Source: Gammaproteobacteria bacterium (GTDB lineage Bacteria > Pseudomonadota > Gammaproteobacteria > GRL18). From it: a stretch of 8,144 nt of DNA. The position numbers and the translations under genes were made by a program. Numbering within the stretch: the first letter of the stretch is position 1; each line of letters opens with the position of its first letter. Location: positions 1 to 8,144 of the forward strand of contig WTAX01000467.1 in assembly GCA_013139395.1 (NCBI GenBank), written 5' to 3'. Positions 1 to 6,450 of the stretch are shown piece after piece. The notes beneath the pieces are model-generated. The model was not told the DNA's origin. It was given only the letters and a program-made list of their open reading frames with translations, and searched no databases.

Positions 1-43
1 AGAAATTTTGTCTTTGTTCAGGTTGCTTTTTCTTTTATCTTTT

Positions 44-71
44 CTGAACGCTTAACCCTGAACGCTAATAC
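44..71. repeat. 14-bp tandem duplication just after hynL
   Basis: CTGAACGCT occurs at 44-52 and again at 58-66, giving a 14-bp period that begins a few bases beyond the hynL stop codon. The inverted sequence GTTCAGG at 16-22 could pair with CCTGAAC at 57-63, but the spacer is 34 nt and no U-run follows, so this is not a convincing terminator. Nothing else is visible in bases 1-73; a downstream gene, if any, lies outside the window. Confidence 0.6.
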
Positions 72-73
72 CT

Positions 74-1795
74 TTAAGGCACTTTTACTTTGACCAGCTC
101 TTTACCATCAGGGTCAGTCGCATGCACAGCACAAGCAATACAGGGATCAAAGCTACGGATGGTACGTAAAATCTCAATGGGTTGTTTGACATCATGTAAT
201 TGGTGGTTATCCTGCAAAGCTGCTTCATAAGCACCTGCCTGCCCTTGCTGATCGCGAGGCCCGGCATTCCAGGTGCTGGGCACGACAGCCTGATAGTTGG
301 CAATTTTTTCATCTTCAATCACAATCCAGTGCCCTAACGCACCACGAGGAGCTTCCATAAAGCCGACGCCCTGTGCCTTTTTGGGCCAGCTGGAAGGTTC
401 CCATAATTGTTCATTAAATGTTTTGGTATCACCCAGTTTAATATTCGTTATTAACTGGTCATACATACCCTGCATAGCGTCAACAATGATCTTAGTCTCC
501 AGTGTTCTTGCCGCAGTACGTCCCAGGGTAGAAAACAATGCTTCAACGGGTATATCCAGTTTATTCAAGGTCATAGTCACTAATTCACGCGTTTGCTCAT
601 GACCTTTAGCATAGAGCATTAAGACTCTGGCCAGCGGCCCGACTTCCATAGGCATGCCCTTCCAGCGGGGAGACTTAATCCATGAATAACTTTTATCCAC
701 ATCAAGCTGTTTATAGGGTGGTTTTGGCCCGCTATAATTTAACTCAGTTTCACCGTCATAGGGATGCAGTCCCTGGTCTTTACCACCACTGAAGTCATAC
801 CATGAGTGACTCACATATTCCTGAATTTCTTCACTATTATTTAAGTCCAGTGGATGTACTGTTGATATGTCACGATTAAGAATAATACCTGAAGGTAAAA
901 AGAAACTATCCGGATCAGCCATTGTTGTGCCGGGCAAGTCACCATAGCATAAAAAATTGCCCAGCCCTTCTCCTCTTTTGAACCAGTCTTTATAAAATGA
1001 GGCAATGGCCAGAGTATCCGGTACATAGACTTGATCAACAAAAGTCTTCATGTCATTAATAACATCTTGTATCTGAGACAATTTTTTAATATTAATGGCT
1101 GAGTCTGAATTTAAATCAATGGCCGAAGCAACACCTCCGACCAGAAAATTAGGATGCGGATTTTTACCGCCGAAAATCGTATGCAGTTTCACTGCATTAC
1201 GCTGCCAGGTCAAGGCTTCAAGATAATGAGACACCGCCATAAGATTCGCTTCTGGAGGTAATTTATAGGCAGGATGCCCCCAATAGGCATTAGAAAAAAT
1301 ACCTAACTGACCACCTTCAACAAAGGTTTTTAATTTCTTTTTCATATCAGCAAAGTAACCCGGTGACGACTTAGGCCATTTACTGATACTCTGTGCTAAT
1401 TCTGATGTCGCTTTGGGATCGGCATTCAGGGCAGAAACGACATCAACCCAATCCAGGGCATGCAGATGATAGAAATGCATCACATGATCATGAGCATATT
1501 GTGCCATAATCATCAGATTTCGAATCAGTTGTGCATTAGGCGGAATGGAATAATCAAGTGCATTTTCTACGGCACGTACCGAAGCGATACCATGAACCAG
1601 AGTACAAACGCCGCAGATACGTTGTGTAAAGGCCCAGGCGTCTCTCGGATCACGACCTTTAAGAATTGTTTCAATACCTCTGACCATCGTACCGGCAGAA
1701 TATGCCTGTGCAATTTTATCACCATCCATTTGTGCTTCAATGCGCAGATGACCTTCTATTCTTGTGATGGGATCAACGACAACTCGTTCACTCAT
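74..1795 (-). CDS. hynL: [NiFe]-hydrogenase large subunit, Isp-type (group 1e)
   Basis: Catalytic subunit that carries the NiFe(CN)2CO site and splits or forms H2. At 573 aa it has the usual length for a group 1 large subunit. The N-terminal motif is RICGVC with C61, C64 and H68. The C-terminal motif is DPCIACAVH with C552 and C555. These four cysteines ligate nickel and iron. A 15-residue tail follows H558 and should be removed by the HynD protease after nickel insertion. An EVGPLAR block in the middle is also typical. There is no signal peptide, so export should depend on the Tat signal of HynS. It is the last gene of the operon. Its Shine-Dalgarno sequence (AGGGAG) lies in the final codons of isp2, 5 nt of spacer separate the genes, and translation is probably coupled. 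Family assignment is certain; the group 1e assignment rests on the isp1-isp2 neighbours. Confidence 0.97.
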   Translation of the reverse strand: MSERVVVDPITRIEGHLRIEAQMDGDKIAQAYSAGTMVRGIETILKGRDPRDAWAFTQRICGVCTLVHGIASVRAVENALDYSIPPNAQLIRNLMIMAQYAHDHVMHFYHLHALDWVDVVSALNADPKATSELAQSISKWPKSSPGYFADMKKKLKTFVEGGQLGIFSNAYWGHPAYKLPPEANLMAVSHYLEALTWQRNAVKLHTIFGGKNPHPNFLVGGVASAIDLNSDSAINIKKLSQIQDVINDMKTFVDQVYVPDTLAIASFYKDWFKRGEGLGNFLCYGDLPGTTMADPDSFFLPSGIILNRDISTVHPLDLNNSEEIQEYVSHSWYDFSGGKDQGLHPYDGETELNYSGPKPPYKQLDVDKSYSWIKSPRWKGMPMEVGPLARVLMLYAKGHEQTRELVTMTLNKLDIPVEALFSTLGRTAARTLETKIIVDAMQGMYDQLITNIKLGDTKTFNEQLWEPSSWPKKAQGVGFMEAPRGALGHWIVIEDEKIANYQAVVPSTWNAGPRDQQGQAGAYEAALQDNHQLHDVKQPIEILRTIRSFDPCIACAVHATDPDGKELVKVKVP

Positions 1796-1800
1796 TTTTT

Positions 1801-3069
1801 TTACTCCCTATCCTCTAGTAAATGCTCCGAAATTAATTCCGTCAAACCAATAACCGGCATATCCATATTATTTTCTTCCAGCCCTTCTTCCAGTACCAAA
1901 CGACAATTAGCACAGGCTGTTACCATGACCTCAACATTAACTTCTTCGAGTTGGATTTTTTTACGGTTAAACACTTTCAGGCGCAGCTCATCAGCACGCT
2001 CATTAGCACTGACGCCGCCACCACCGCCACAACACCAGTTCATATTGCCGTGCTCACTCATTTCTACAAAATTAGAGCTGACACTATTAAGCAAACGTCT
2101 GGGTTGAGCTTCAACTCCACCCTTGCGAACTATCTGACAAGGATCGTGAAATGTGAGTTTTTTAGCAAGTTTACCGGCTGTTTTCAGCCGACCGCTTTGC
2201 TGTAATTCATCCAGTAATTCTAAAATATGAATGACTTTAAAAGGGTATGGCCGACCAATAAGATTAGGACCTTCCCAACGAATAGCCGTATAGGCATGAC
2301 CGCATTCAGGACTAATAACAGTTTTCACTTTTAATTTTTCAGCAGCATCTACCACACGCTGGACCAGCTCACGGGCAATATCACTACTGCCGATCTGAAT
2401 GCCTGAATTAGTTGCTTCAAAGGCTTCAGAGGAAATAGTCCAGGTGACATTCGCCTGCTTAAATATTTTCGCCAGTGATTCTATGTATTCCGGGAAATTA
2501 ATAATCTCCATTGATGATAATAGCGCCATATAGTCAGCACCTTCAACATCAATCGGTATGGTCAGCCCTGTATCCTTTTCTATATGTTTTATTTGTGCTG
2601 AAAGCGCTTTTAAACGAACACCCATAGGGCTGCCGATTTTAACCGCACGGGTACTCGCACCAACTAAACCTTCCGGTGCATGATCAGAGGCCACCAGGCC
2701 TTCTCGCACCTTGCGTATCATGCCGGTAATATCATTACCCACCGGACATACCATTGAGCAGCGACCACATAAGGTACAGCCATCATAAATCAATGTTTCC
2801 CATTCACTGAGCATTTCATCTGTGACCGGCTTGCTCAGACCTAAAGCTTTTTTGAGTTTTCCAAATAAAGTGTATTCACTTTCCCAGACTCTGCGCAGCG
2901 GTTCCACTTTATTGATGGGTGTGTATTTTGGATCATTGGTTTCTGTATAAAACAAACAGGCTTCAGCACATAAGCCGCAATGAACACAGCTGCTGAAAAA
3001 TGCCGCTGTGGGCCCATCTATTTGTTCTTTTAAGGCATTGATACCTTGTTCTAAATTGAGCTTACTCAT
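1801..3069 (-). CDS. isp2: Isp2, HdrD/DsrK-like iron-sulfur electron carrier
   Basis: Predicted cytoplasmic FeS protein of 422 aa that exchanges electrons with the Isp1 cytochrome. Two ferredoxin-type [4Fe-4S] motifs lie near the N-terminus: C28, C31, C34, C38 and C98, C101, C104, C108. The C-terminal half has a complete CCG (cysteine-rich) domain: C311 in DPC, the pair C346-C347 followed by five glycines, and C386/C389 in CANC. In HdrB/HdrD such a domain binds a noncubane [4Fe-4S] cluster. A preceding stretch around SPECGHA looks like a first CCG domain that has lost its CC pair. There are no membrane helices and no signal peptide. The start overlaps the isp1 stop by 4 nt (ATGA), with AAGGGG upstream, so the two are probably translationally coupled. 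Family membership is clear; the physiological electron partner is inferred. Confidence 0.93.
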   Translation of the reverse strand: MSKLNLEQGINALKEQIDGPTAAFFSSCVHCGLCAEACLFYTETNDPKYTPINKVEPLRRVWESEYTLFGKLKKALGLSKPVTDEMLSEWETLIYDGCTLCGRCSMVCPVGNDITGMIRKVREGLVASDHAPEGLVGASTRAVKIGSPMGVRLKALSAQIKHIEKDTGLTIPIDVEGADYMALLSSMEIINFPEYIESLAKIFKQANVTWTISSEAFEATNSGIQIGSSDIARELVQRVVDAAEKLKVKTVISPECGHAYTAIRWEGPNLIGRPYPFKVIHILELLDELQQSGRLKTAGKLAKKLTFHDPCQIVRKGGVEAQPRRLLNSVSSNFVEMSEHGNMNWCCGGGGGVSANERADELRLKVFNRKKIQLEEVNVEVMVTACANCRLVLEEGLEENNMDMPVIGLTELISEHLLEDRE

Positions 3070-3737
3070 GATTCAATCCCCTTACGCCCCATCATTGCAC
3101 CGGTATACCAACGTGCAATAAATAAAGTAAAGGCATGCATCAGTTTGCTGAAGGGGAAAACAATCAGCAAAATTTCAACACTGAGAATATGCAATCCAAG
3201 TGCTAACGGATAAGGTGCTATCATTCGATGAAAGGCAATATAACCGGTGATAAGCGGCAAAAATGTCACCAGCCACACCAGATAATCTTCATAGGTCGTT
3301 AAAAACTTCATTACCGGATGAGTCATACGATGCCATAACATTGCCAACATCGATACTATTGCCACCACCGCAAATGCATCCACCAGTGGTGTCGCTAATC
3401 CAGGCCATTGCAAACCCAGAATCGCTTTAATTAATTCGATATGGGGGACAAAAAACAGCAGGACGACCAAAAAAGCAATATGCCAGATATAGCCCACAAC
3501 AATGACAAATGGTGCTCGCTTAAAAGTTCCTTTATCAACGACCGAACGACTGATAATATTTTTTAAGCCCCCTTTCCATTCAGTGCCGCGAGGCTCAGAG
3601 TAATCTGTTTTTCTTCCCAGTAATAAAATTTCCAATAGTCTCACCAGCACACCGACAATAAAAATACTCACAGCAATAGTAAATGCACTTCCTTTTGTCC
3701 ACATGAGGAAGTCATTGGCATTGCTAAAGAATTCCAT
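3066..3737 (-). CDS. isp1: Isp1, NarI/DsrM-like membrane cytochrome b
   Basis: Integral membrane diheme cytochrome b, expected to take electrons from the periplasmic hydrogenase and pass them to quinone and/or Isp2. The 223-aa product has about five hydrophobic segments, near residues 18-40, 77-98, 117-135, 152-169 and 177-197, consistent with the NarI fold. Candidate heme histidines are H86 and H99 around the second helix, and H183 and H201 in the last. The 18-residue spacing of the last pair equals that of the NarI ligands H187/H205. The start has an AGGAGAG Shine-Dalgarno sequence about 8 nt upstream. The gene follows hynS after 62 nt and overlaps isp2 by 4 nt. Family confidence is high; the individual heme ligands are inferred. 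Confidence 0.92.
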   Translation of the reverse strand: MEFFSNANDFLMWTKGSAFTIAVSIFIVGVLVRLLEILLLGRKTDYSEPRGTEWKGGLKNIISRSVVDKGTFKRAPFVIVVGYIWHIAFLVVLLFFVPHIELIKAILGLQWPGLATPLVDAFAVVAIVSMLAMLWHRMTHPVMKFLTTYEDYLVWLVTFLPLITGYIAFHRMIAPYPLALGLHILSVEILLIVFPFSKLMHAFTLFIARWYTGAMMGRKGIES

Positions 3738-3787
3738 AGTTTATCTCTCCTGTCTTCTTTGCCATTTTTATTTATTGTTTAAAGTTT

Positions 3788-3815
3788 ATTACTTCTTGTT
3801 TATTGCTTCTTGTTT
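3788..3815. repeat. 14-bp tandem duplication over the hynS stop codon
   Basis: Two adjacent 14-bp units, ATTACTTCTTGTTT (3788-3801) and ATTGCTTCTTGTTT (3802-3815), differ at one base. The second unit encodes the last residues of HynS (NKKQ), and the TAA stop (3800-3802) spans the junction. Because 14 is not a multiple of three, the other copy is out of frame and untranslated. Confidence 0.7.
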
Positions 3816-4894
3816 AAAGAGAAGTCATCCACTGAAACTTCAGTGTGTTCAGCTGCGGACTCCGCCTTTATTTTTTGATTGGCATAACCGGCTGCTGCAC
3901 CCAGAACAACACCAGCTGCAACCGCATAACCAGCAGCTTTAGCATAATCACCATCAGGAATTGACAAGGCCTGATAAAAACTCCCTGCATCCCAAAAATT
4001 CGGCTCAGAGCAACCCAGACAACCATGGCCTGATTCTACCGGCCAGCTGGTTTGCTGATTCCATTTCAATGTAGCACAGGCATTATAAGTCATGGGGCCT
4101 TTACATCCTAAACGATAGAGACACCAGCCTTTTTTTGCCCCTTCATCATCAAAGGTTTCGGCAAACAGACCTTTATCGTAAAACGGGCGACGATAACAAC
4201 GATCATGAATACTCTGACCATAGAATACTTTGGGTCGTCCCAGATCATCTAATTCCGGAATACTGCCGAAAGTAAGATAATGTGCCAGAACTCCGCTGAT
4301 CACCGTGGGTATTGGTGGACAACCGGGAACATTAATCACCGGCTTATCTTTAATCAATGAGCTTGCTGAAACTGCGCCGGTAGGATTGGGGTCAGCATGG
4401 GGCAAACCACCATAAGCAGCACAGGTGCCCACGGCAATCACTGCCGCCGCACCTGCCACTGTCTCATTGAGCATATCAAGATTACTGATACCGGCAATGG
4501 TTGAGTAACCGGGATCGGCCAGAGGAATGGAACCATCAACTACCACCAGATATTTTCCATAATTATCTTTCATTGCCTGTTCCCGGGCATGTTCTGCGGC
4601 TTCACCTGATGCGGCCTGTAAGGTATGATGATAATCCAGTGAGATATGATCAAAAATAAGTCCTTCGATTGTTGGACTATGTGAACGGGTTAATGATTCT
4701 GTACAACCGGTACATTCCTGAAAGGAAAGCCAGATCACTGAGGGTCTCTTAGCTGATTCCAATGCCTTAGCAACTGTTGGTATCATTGCCGGAGGCAAGG
4801 CCATGAGTGACGTTAAGGCAGTACAATATTTTAGAAAACCACGCCGGGAGATCCCCTGCTGCTGCAGCATTTCATAAAGCGTTTGTTTAGTCAT
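3800..4894 (-). CDS. hynS: [NiFe]-hydrogenase small subunit with Tat signal
   Basis: FeS electron-transfer subunit, 364 aa, exported as a folded complex with HynL. A twin-arginine signal is visible (SRRGFLK, residues 16-22, then a hydrophobic stretch to about 42). Cluster ligands match the family. Proximal [4Fe-4S]: C61, C64, C158, C192. Distal [4Fe-4S]: H230, C233, C258, C264. Medial [3Fe-4S]: C273, C292, C295. G63 and G163 occupy the places where O2-tolerant enzymes such as E. coli Hyd-1 carry the two extra cysteines, so an ordinary proximal cluster is predicted. The C-terminus has an Ala/Gly-rich, weakly hydrophobic segment (about 318-338), then a polar tail; whether it anchors the complex is unclear. 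The start has AAGGATCAGGAT just upstream and leaves 49 nt after the hupH-like gene. Confidence 0.97.
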   Translation of the reverse strand: MTKQTLYEMLQQQGISRRGFLKYCTALTSLMALPPAMIPTVAKALESAKRPSVIWLSFQECTGCTESLTRSHSPTIEGLIFDHISLDYHHTLQAASGEAAEHAREQAMKDNYGKYLVVVDGSIPLADPGYSTIAGISNLDMLNETVAGAAAVIAVGTCAAYGGLPHADPNPTGAVSASSLIKDKPVINVPGCPPIPTVISGVLAHYLTFGSIPELDDLGRPKVFYGQSIHDRCYRRPFYDKGLFAETFDDEGAKKGWCLYRLGCKGPMTYNACATLKWNQQTSWPVESGHGCLGCSEPNFWDAGSFYQALSIPDGDYAKAAGYAVAAGVVLGAAAGYANQKIKAESAAEHTEVSVDDFSLNKKQ

Positions 4895-4920
4895 TATCCT
4901 GATCCTTAGTTGCTTATTGG

Positions 4921-5000
4921 TTCAAGGTCCTATTTGTCATCGCTCAAGGCTGTTTGTCATCGCTCAAGGCTGTTTGTAATCGCTCAAGGCTGTTCTTAAT
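4921..5000. repeat. 20-bp tandem repeat, three copies plus a decayed fourth
   Basis: Units of CGCTCAAGGCTGTTTGTCAT lie at 4941-4960, 4961-4980 (one change) and 4981-5000 (three changes). A degenerate copy at 4921-4940 carries a 2-nt insertion and other changes. The array covers the 3' end of the hupH-like gene and the spacer before hynS. On the minus strand the unit is not a multiple of three, so successive copies are read in three frames: as SLER, then ALSD, then P followed by the TGA stop (4944-4946). Confidence 0.9.
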
Positions 5001-5366
5001 ATCTTCTTTTTGTGAAAAAACTATCTCTGGCAGATAGGTAATTTCTATTAGTTTGGCAATCTGTTCATCTTCCTGATTATAGTGATTAACCAGCCAGACA
5101 CCACTAAATTGTGTTTCAATAAATGTACTTTTACCCAGGGTATTTAATTCAATAAACACTTCACCTTTACCAAGGTAACTTGCTAATTTTTGTTCTTCTC
5201 CTGATGACCAGGGCATGGCTCGTAAATCAATACTATGCACCTTCTTATGTTCAAGAAGCTGCTGCAGCGCATATTGAATTTCAGATATAATACTCAGTAA
5301 ATTCCCGGTTTCATATTCGGGTGTTTCTACTTGTACTTTTATACCAGCCAATGATTCACCATTCAT
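4944..5366 (-). CDS. hupH: HupH/HyaF C-terminal-domain hydrogenase accessory protein
   Basis: Predicted cytoplasmic accessory protein for hydrogenase small-subunit maturation. The 140-aa sequence resembles the C-terminal domain of HupH/HyaF: an acidic GEVFIEL stretch, then a TQFSGVWLVNHYN-type block (FxGVWxVxHxN) and an IEITYLPEI segment. HyaF and HupH are normally around 280 aa, so this is about half length and contains only that domain. The reading frame is intact and has its own ribosome-binding site (GGGAG, 7 nt before ATG), so it is a compact version rather than an obvious fragment. Its start overlaps the hynD stop by one base (TAATG), and it sits directly before hynS. The last 16 or so residues are encoded by the 20-bp tandem repeat and are unlikely to be conserved. 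The exact role of this family is poorly defined. Confidence 0.8.
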   Translation of the reverse strand: MNGESLAGIKVQVETPEYETGNLLSIISEIQYALQQLLEHKKVHSIDLRAMPWSSGEEQKLASYLGKGEVFIELNTLGKSTFIETQFSGVWLVNHYNQEDEQIAKLIEITYLPEIVFSQKEDIKNSLERLQTALSDDKQP

Positions 5367-5902
5367 TAGCTATCTCCCGTTCTGCCTTCCATTTGATTTA
5401 CATTTTTATAAGAAGGATGCCAAATTGGTTTGAGGCAGCCCCATTGTTCCAAAATAAGGCTAGCTTGTGTTGCAGCATAGGCTAACGATTTTTGAGCACT
5501 TTGACTAAGATGACTGCCCCAGTCAATGATCTCTGGCTGAATTCCAACTAAGGCACGCTTATGGGGTAATTGCTCGGTAAGCCTGCTCATATCAAGTAAA
5601 TCCTGAAGTGAAACTTCATGAACACTTTTTCCGGGCTGAGATAGAAATTTATCCATAGCCTGATCTTGCAGACAATAAACACTACCGGGTGCCTGTTTTA
5701 AATTCACCGCATCCAACACCAGCAATTCCTGATCAGCTTGTATATTTGCAAGCAAATCAAAACTGAGTGTACCACCATCAAGCATCTCAATATTATAATC
5801 TGATTCCCAGTGTGGATTTTCAGCTTTGAGGTAGTTAAGTAAATGAATACCAATTCCTTCATCTTTAAGCAGGGTATTGCCAATACCAAGAATCACTGCC
5901 AT
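5366..5902 (-). CDS. hynD: Hydrogenase maturation endopeptidase (HyaD/HybD family)
   Basis: Nickel-dependent protease that removes the C-terminal tail of HynL once nickel is in place; cytoplasmic. The 178-aa product starts MAVILGIGNTLLKDEGIG, the family signature. Residues matching the HybD nickel-probing ligands E16, D62 and H93 are E15, D64 (LVLDAV) and H95 (VHEVSL). A LVGIQPE motif follows, as in relatives. I chose the ATG at 5902 over an in-frame one at 5944. The protein then begins right at the conserved strand, GGGGG sits 8 nt upstream, and a TATAAT element (5928-5933) lies within what would be the extension. It is the first gene of the minus-strand operon, an unusual place for the protease, and overlaps the next gene by one base. 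Its pairing with HynL is inferred from position. Confidence 0.95.
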   Translation of the reverse strand: MAVILGIGNTLLKDEGIGIHLLNYLKAENPHWESDYNIEMLDGGTLSFDLLANIQADQELLVLDAVNLKQAPGSVYCLQDQAMDKFLSQPGKSVHEVSLQDLLDMSRLTEQLPHKRALVGIQPEIIDWGSHLSQSAQKSLAYAATQASLILEQWGCLKPIWHPSYKNVNQMEGRTGDS

Positions 5903-5906
5903 ATCA

Positions 5907-5922
5907 CTTTCCCCCTGGAAAG
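5907..5922 (-). promoter_or_regulatory. Hairpin covering the hynD ribosome-binding site
   Basis: CTTTCC (5907-5912) and GGAAAG (5917-5922) are perfect 6-bp inverted arms around a 4-nt loop. In the hynD transcript the loop reads AGGG and the 3' arm GGAAAG, so the G-rich Shine-Dalgarno region is partly in the stem and partly in the loop, 4 nt before ATG. With the predicted start site near 5919-5923 the hairpin would lie at the very 5' end of the mRNA. The structure is seen; its effect on translation or mRNA stability is inferred. Confidence 0.45.
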
Positions 5923-5927
5923 TCGTT

Positions 5928-5956
5928 ATTATATTAATAAACACTTATGAATTACA
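5928..5956 (-). promoter_or_regulatory. Predicted sigma-70 promoter of the hynD operon
   Basis: A perfect TATAAT on the minus strand (5933-5928) lies 25 nt before the hynD ATG. At a 17-nt spacing the -35 hexamer (5956-5951) reads TGTAAT, a poor match to TTGACA. This pattern suggests dependence on an activator. The start site would be around 5919-5923, giving a leader of about 20 nt. Confidence 0.45.
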
Positions 5957-5958
5957 TT

Positions 5959-5977
5959 GTCTATATTAAATATAGAC
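5959..5977. promoter_or_regulatory. Perfect 19-nt palindrome, putative operator
   Basis: GTCTATATTAAATATAGAC has two 9-bp arms around a single central A. It lies just upstream of the weak -35 of the predicted hynD promoter, centred about 45-50 bp before the expected start site, where activators commonly bind. The single-base centre and AT-rich arms fit a dimeric regulator's site better than a terminator. The regulator is unknown. Confidence 0.5.
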
Positions 5978-6082
5978 TTTTTCTATCTTTTGGCAAGCCT
6001 ATTACAGGTGATTTTTTATGTTTATATGATCCAGCTCAATTTTTTTTTCATTTTATTTTTCATTTTGTTTTATACTTAGCTT

Positions 6083-6173
6083 ATAAATACGTAACTACTC
6101 AGCGTATTGTTTTCAAAAAACCTATGGTCACAGTGGTCATTAAGAAATATACGCTGAATAGTTACATAAAGAC
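6083..6173. mobile_element. MITE-like element (6091-6165) with 8-bp flanking duplication
   Basis: Terminal inverted repeats GTAACTACTCAGCGTAT (6091-6107) and ATACGCTGAATAGTTAC (6149-6165) match at 16 of 17 positions and enclose 41 bp with no coding capacity. The outer 8-mers, ATAAATAC (6083-6090) and ATAAAGAC (6166-6173), match at 7 of 8, like an old target-site duplication. Ends beginning GTAA together with 8-bp duplications are the hallmark of the IS66 family, so a non-autonomous relative mobilised by such a transposase is the best reading. The right end is 35 bp upstream of the hypC start codon. A stand-alone regulatory hairpin remains possible, but it would not explain the flanking 8-mers. 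Confidence 0.6.
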
Positions 6174-6200
6174 TTTCATAAAATTATAAACGAGGCTTCT

Positions 6201-6446
6201 ATGTGTCTTGGAATTCCAATGAAAATACTGGCAATTGATCAGTTTATGGCTCGCTGTGAGGCCAAGGGTATTGAACGTGATGTCAGCTTATTTATGTTAC
6301 AGGATGAGCCTGCAGAAGTCGGTGATTATGTGGTCGTACATGTCGGCTATGCCATTCAAAAAATGTCTGAAACTGAGGCTATAAGTGCCTGGCAGGTTTA
6401 TGATGAAATGCTGCTCAGCTTAGATGAGCAAACTCAGGTAGATTAA
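6201..6446 (+). CDS. hypC: Hydrogenase maturation chaperone HypC
   Basis: Small chaperone of 81 aa that works with HypD in building the Fe(CN)2CO group and hands it to the large-subunit precursor. It begins MCLGIP, with the essential C2 that becomes N-terminal after methionine removal, and has the VVHVGYAI block whose H47 corresponds to the conserved histidine of E. coli HypC. Length is typical. The Shine-Dalgarno sequence GAGG is 5 nt before ATG. It opens the plus-strand hypCAB cluster, with hypA only 4 nt downstream. The order hypC-hypA-hypB differs from the common hypABCDE order, and its usual partner hypD is not in the window. Confidence 0.96.
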   Translation: MCLGIPMKILAIDQFMARCEAKGIERDVSLFMLQDEPAEVGDYVVVHVGYAIQKMSETEAISAWQVYDEMLLSLDEQTQVD

Positions 6447-6450
6447 AGCA

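Larger units (their letters stand above)
5903..6200. other. Divergent spacer between hynD and hypC
   Basis: AT-rich region of 298 bp separating the minus-strand hydrogenase operon from the plus-strand hyp genes. It contains, in order, the hynD ribosome-site hairpin and promoter, a 19-nt palindrome, a T-rich tract with the 11-nt direct repeat TTTTTCATTTT at 6044-6054 and 6056-6066, and a 75-bp MITE-like element. No sigma-54 (GG-N10-GC) or FNR-type (TTGAT-N4-ATCAA) site was found by eye. A clear hypC promoter could not be assigned. TAAAAT at 6179-6184 is a possible -10, but it leaves only a very short leader and has no good -35. Confidence 0.8.

Noticed and set aside
16..63. Terminator after hynL formed by GTTCAGG and CCTGAAC
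   Set aside because: 7-bp stem across a 34-nt spacer with no following U-run.
1795..1802. Run of eight A residues on the minus strand at the isp2-hynL junction as a frameshift site
   Set aside because: The isp2 TAA stop lies at the start of the run, so slippage could not extend the protein; it looks like a plain coupled junction.
1460..2107. 215-codon plus-strand reading frame antisense to hynL and isp2
   Set aside because: Lies opposite two clearly real genes, has low-complexity Ser/Thr and proline runs and no recognisable domain.
4921..5000. CRISPR-like array
   Set aside because: Units are directly adjacent with no spacers and overlap a coding sequence.
5366..5944. Longer hynD with a start at 5944
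   Set aside because: Adds 14 residues before the conserved MAVILGIGN start, lacks a good ribosome-binding site, and spans the predicted promoter.
5959..5985. Palindrome followed by T-run as a rho-independent terminator
   Set aside because: AT-rich arms, almost no loop, and no plus-strand gene ends upstream of it.
5947..6189. 80-codon plus-strand reading frame in the divergent spacer
   Set aside because: Phe/Tyr/Lys-rich product caused by T- and A-rich DNA, no Shine-Dalgarno sequence, and its last third is encoded by the MITE-like element.
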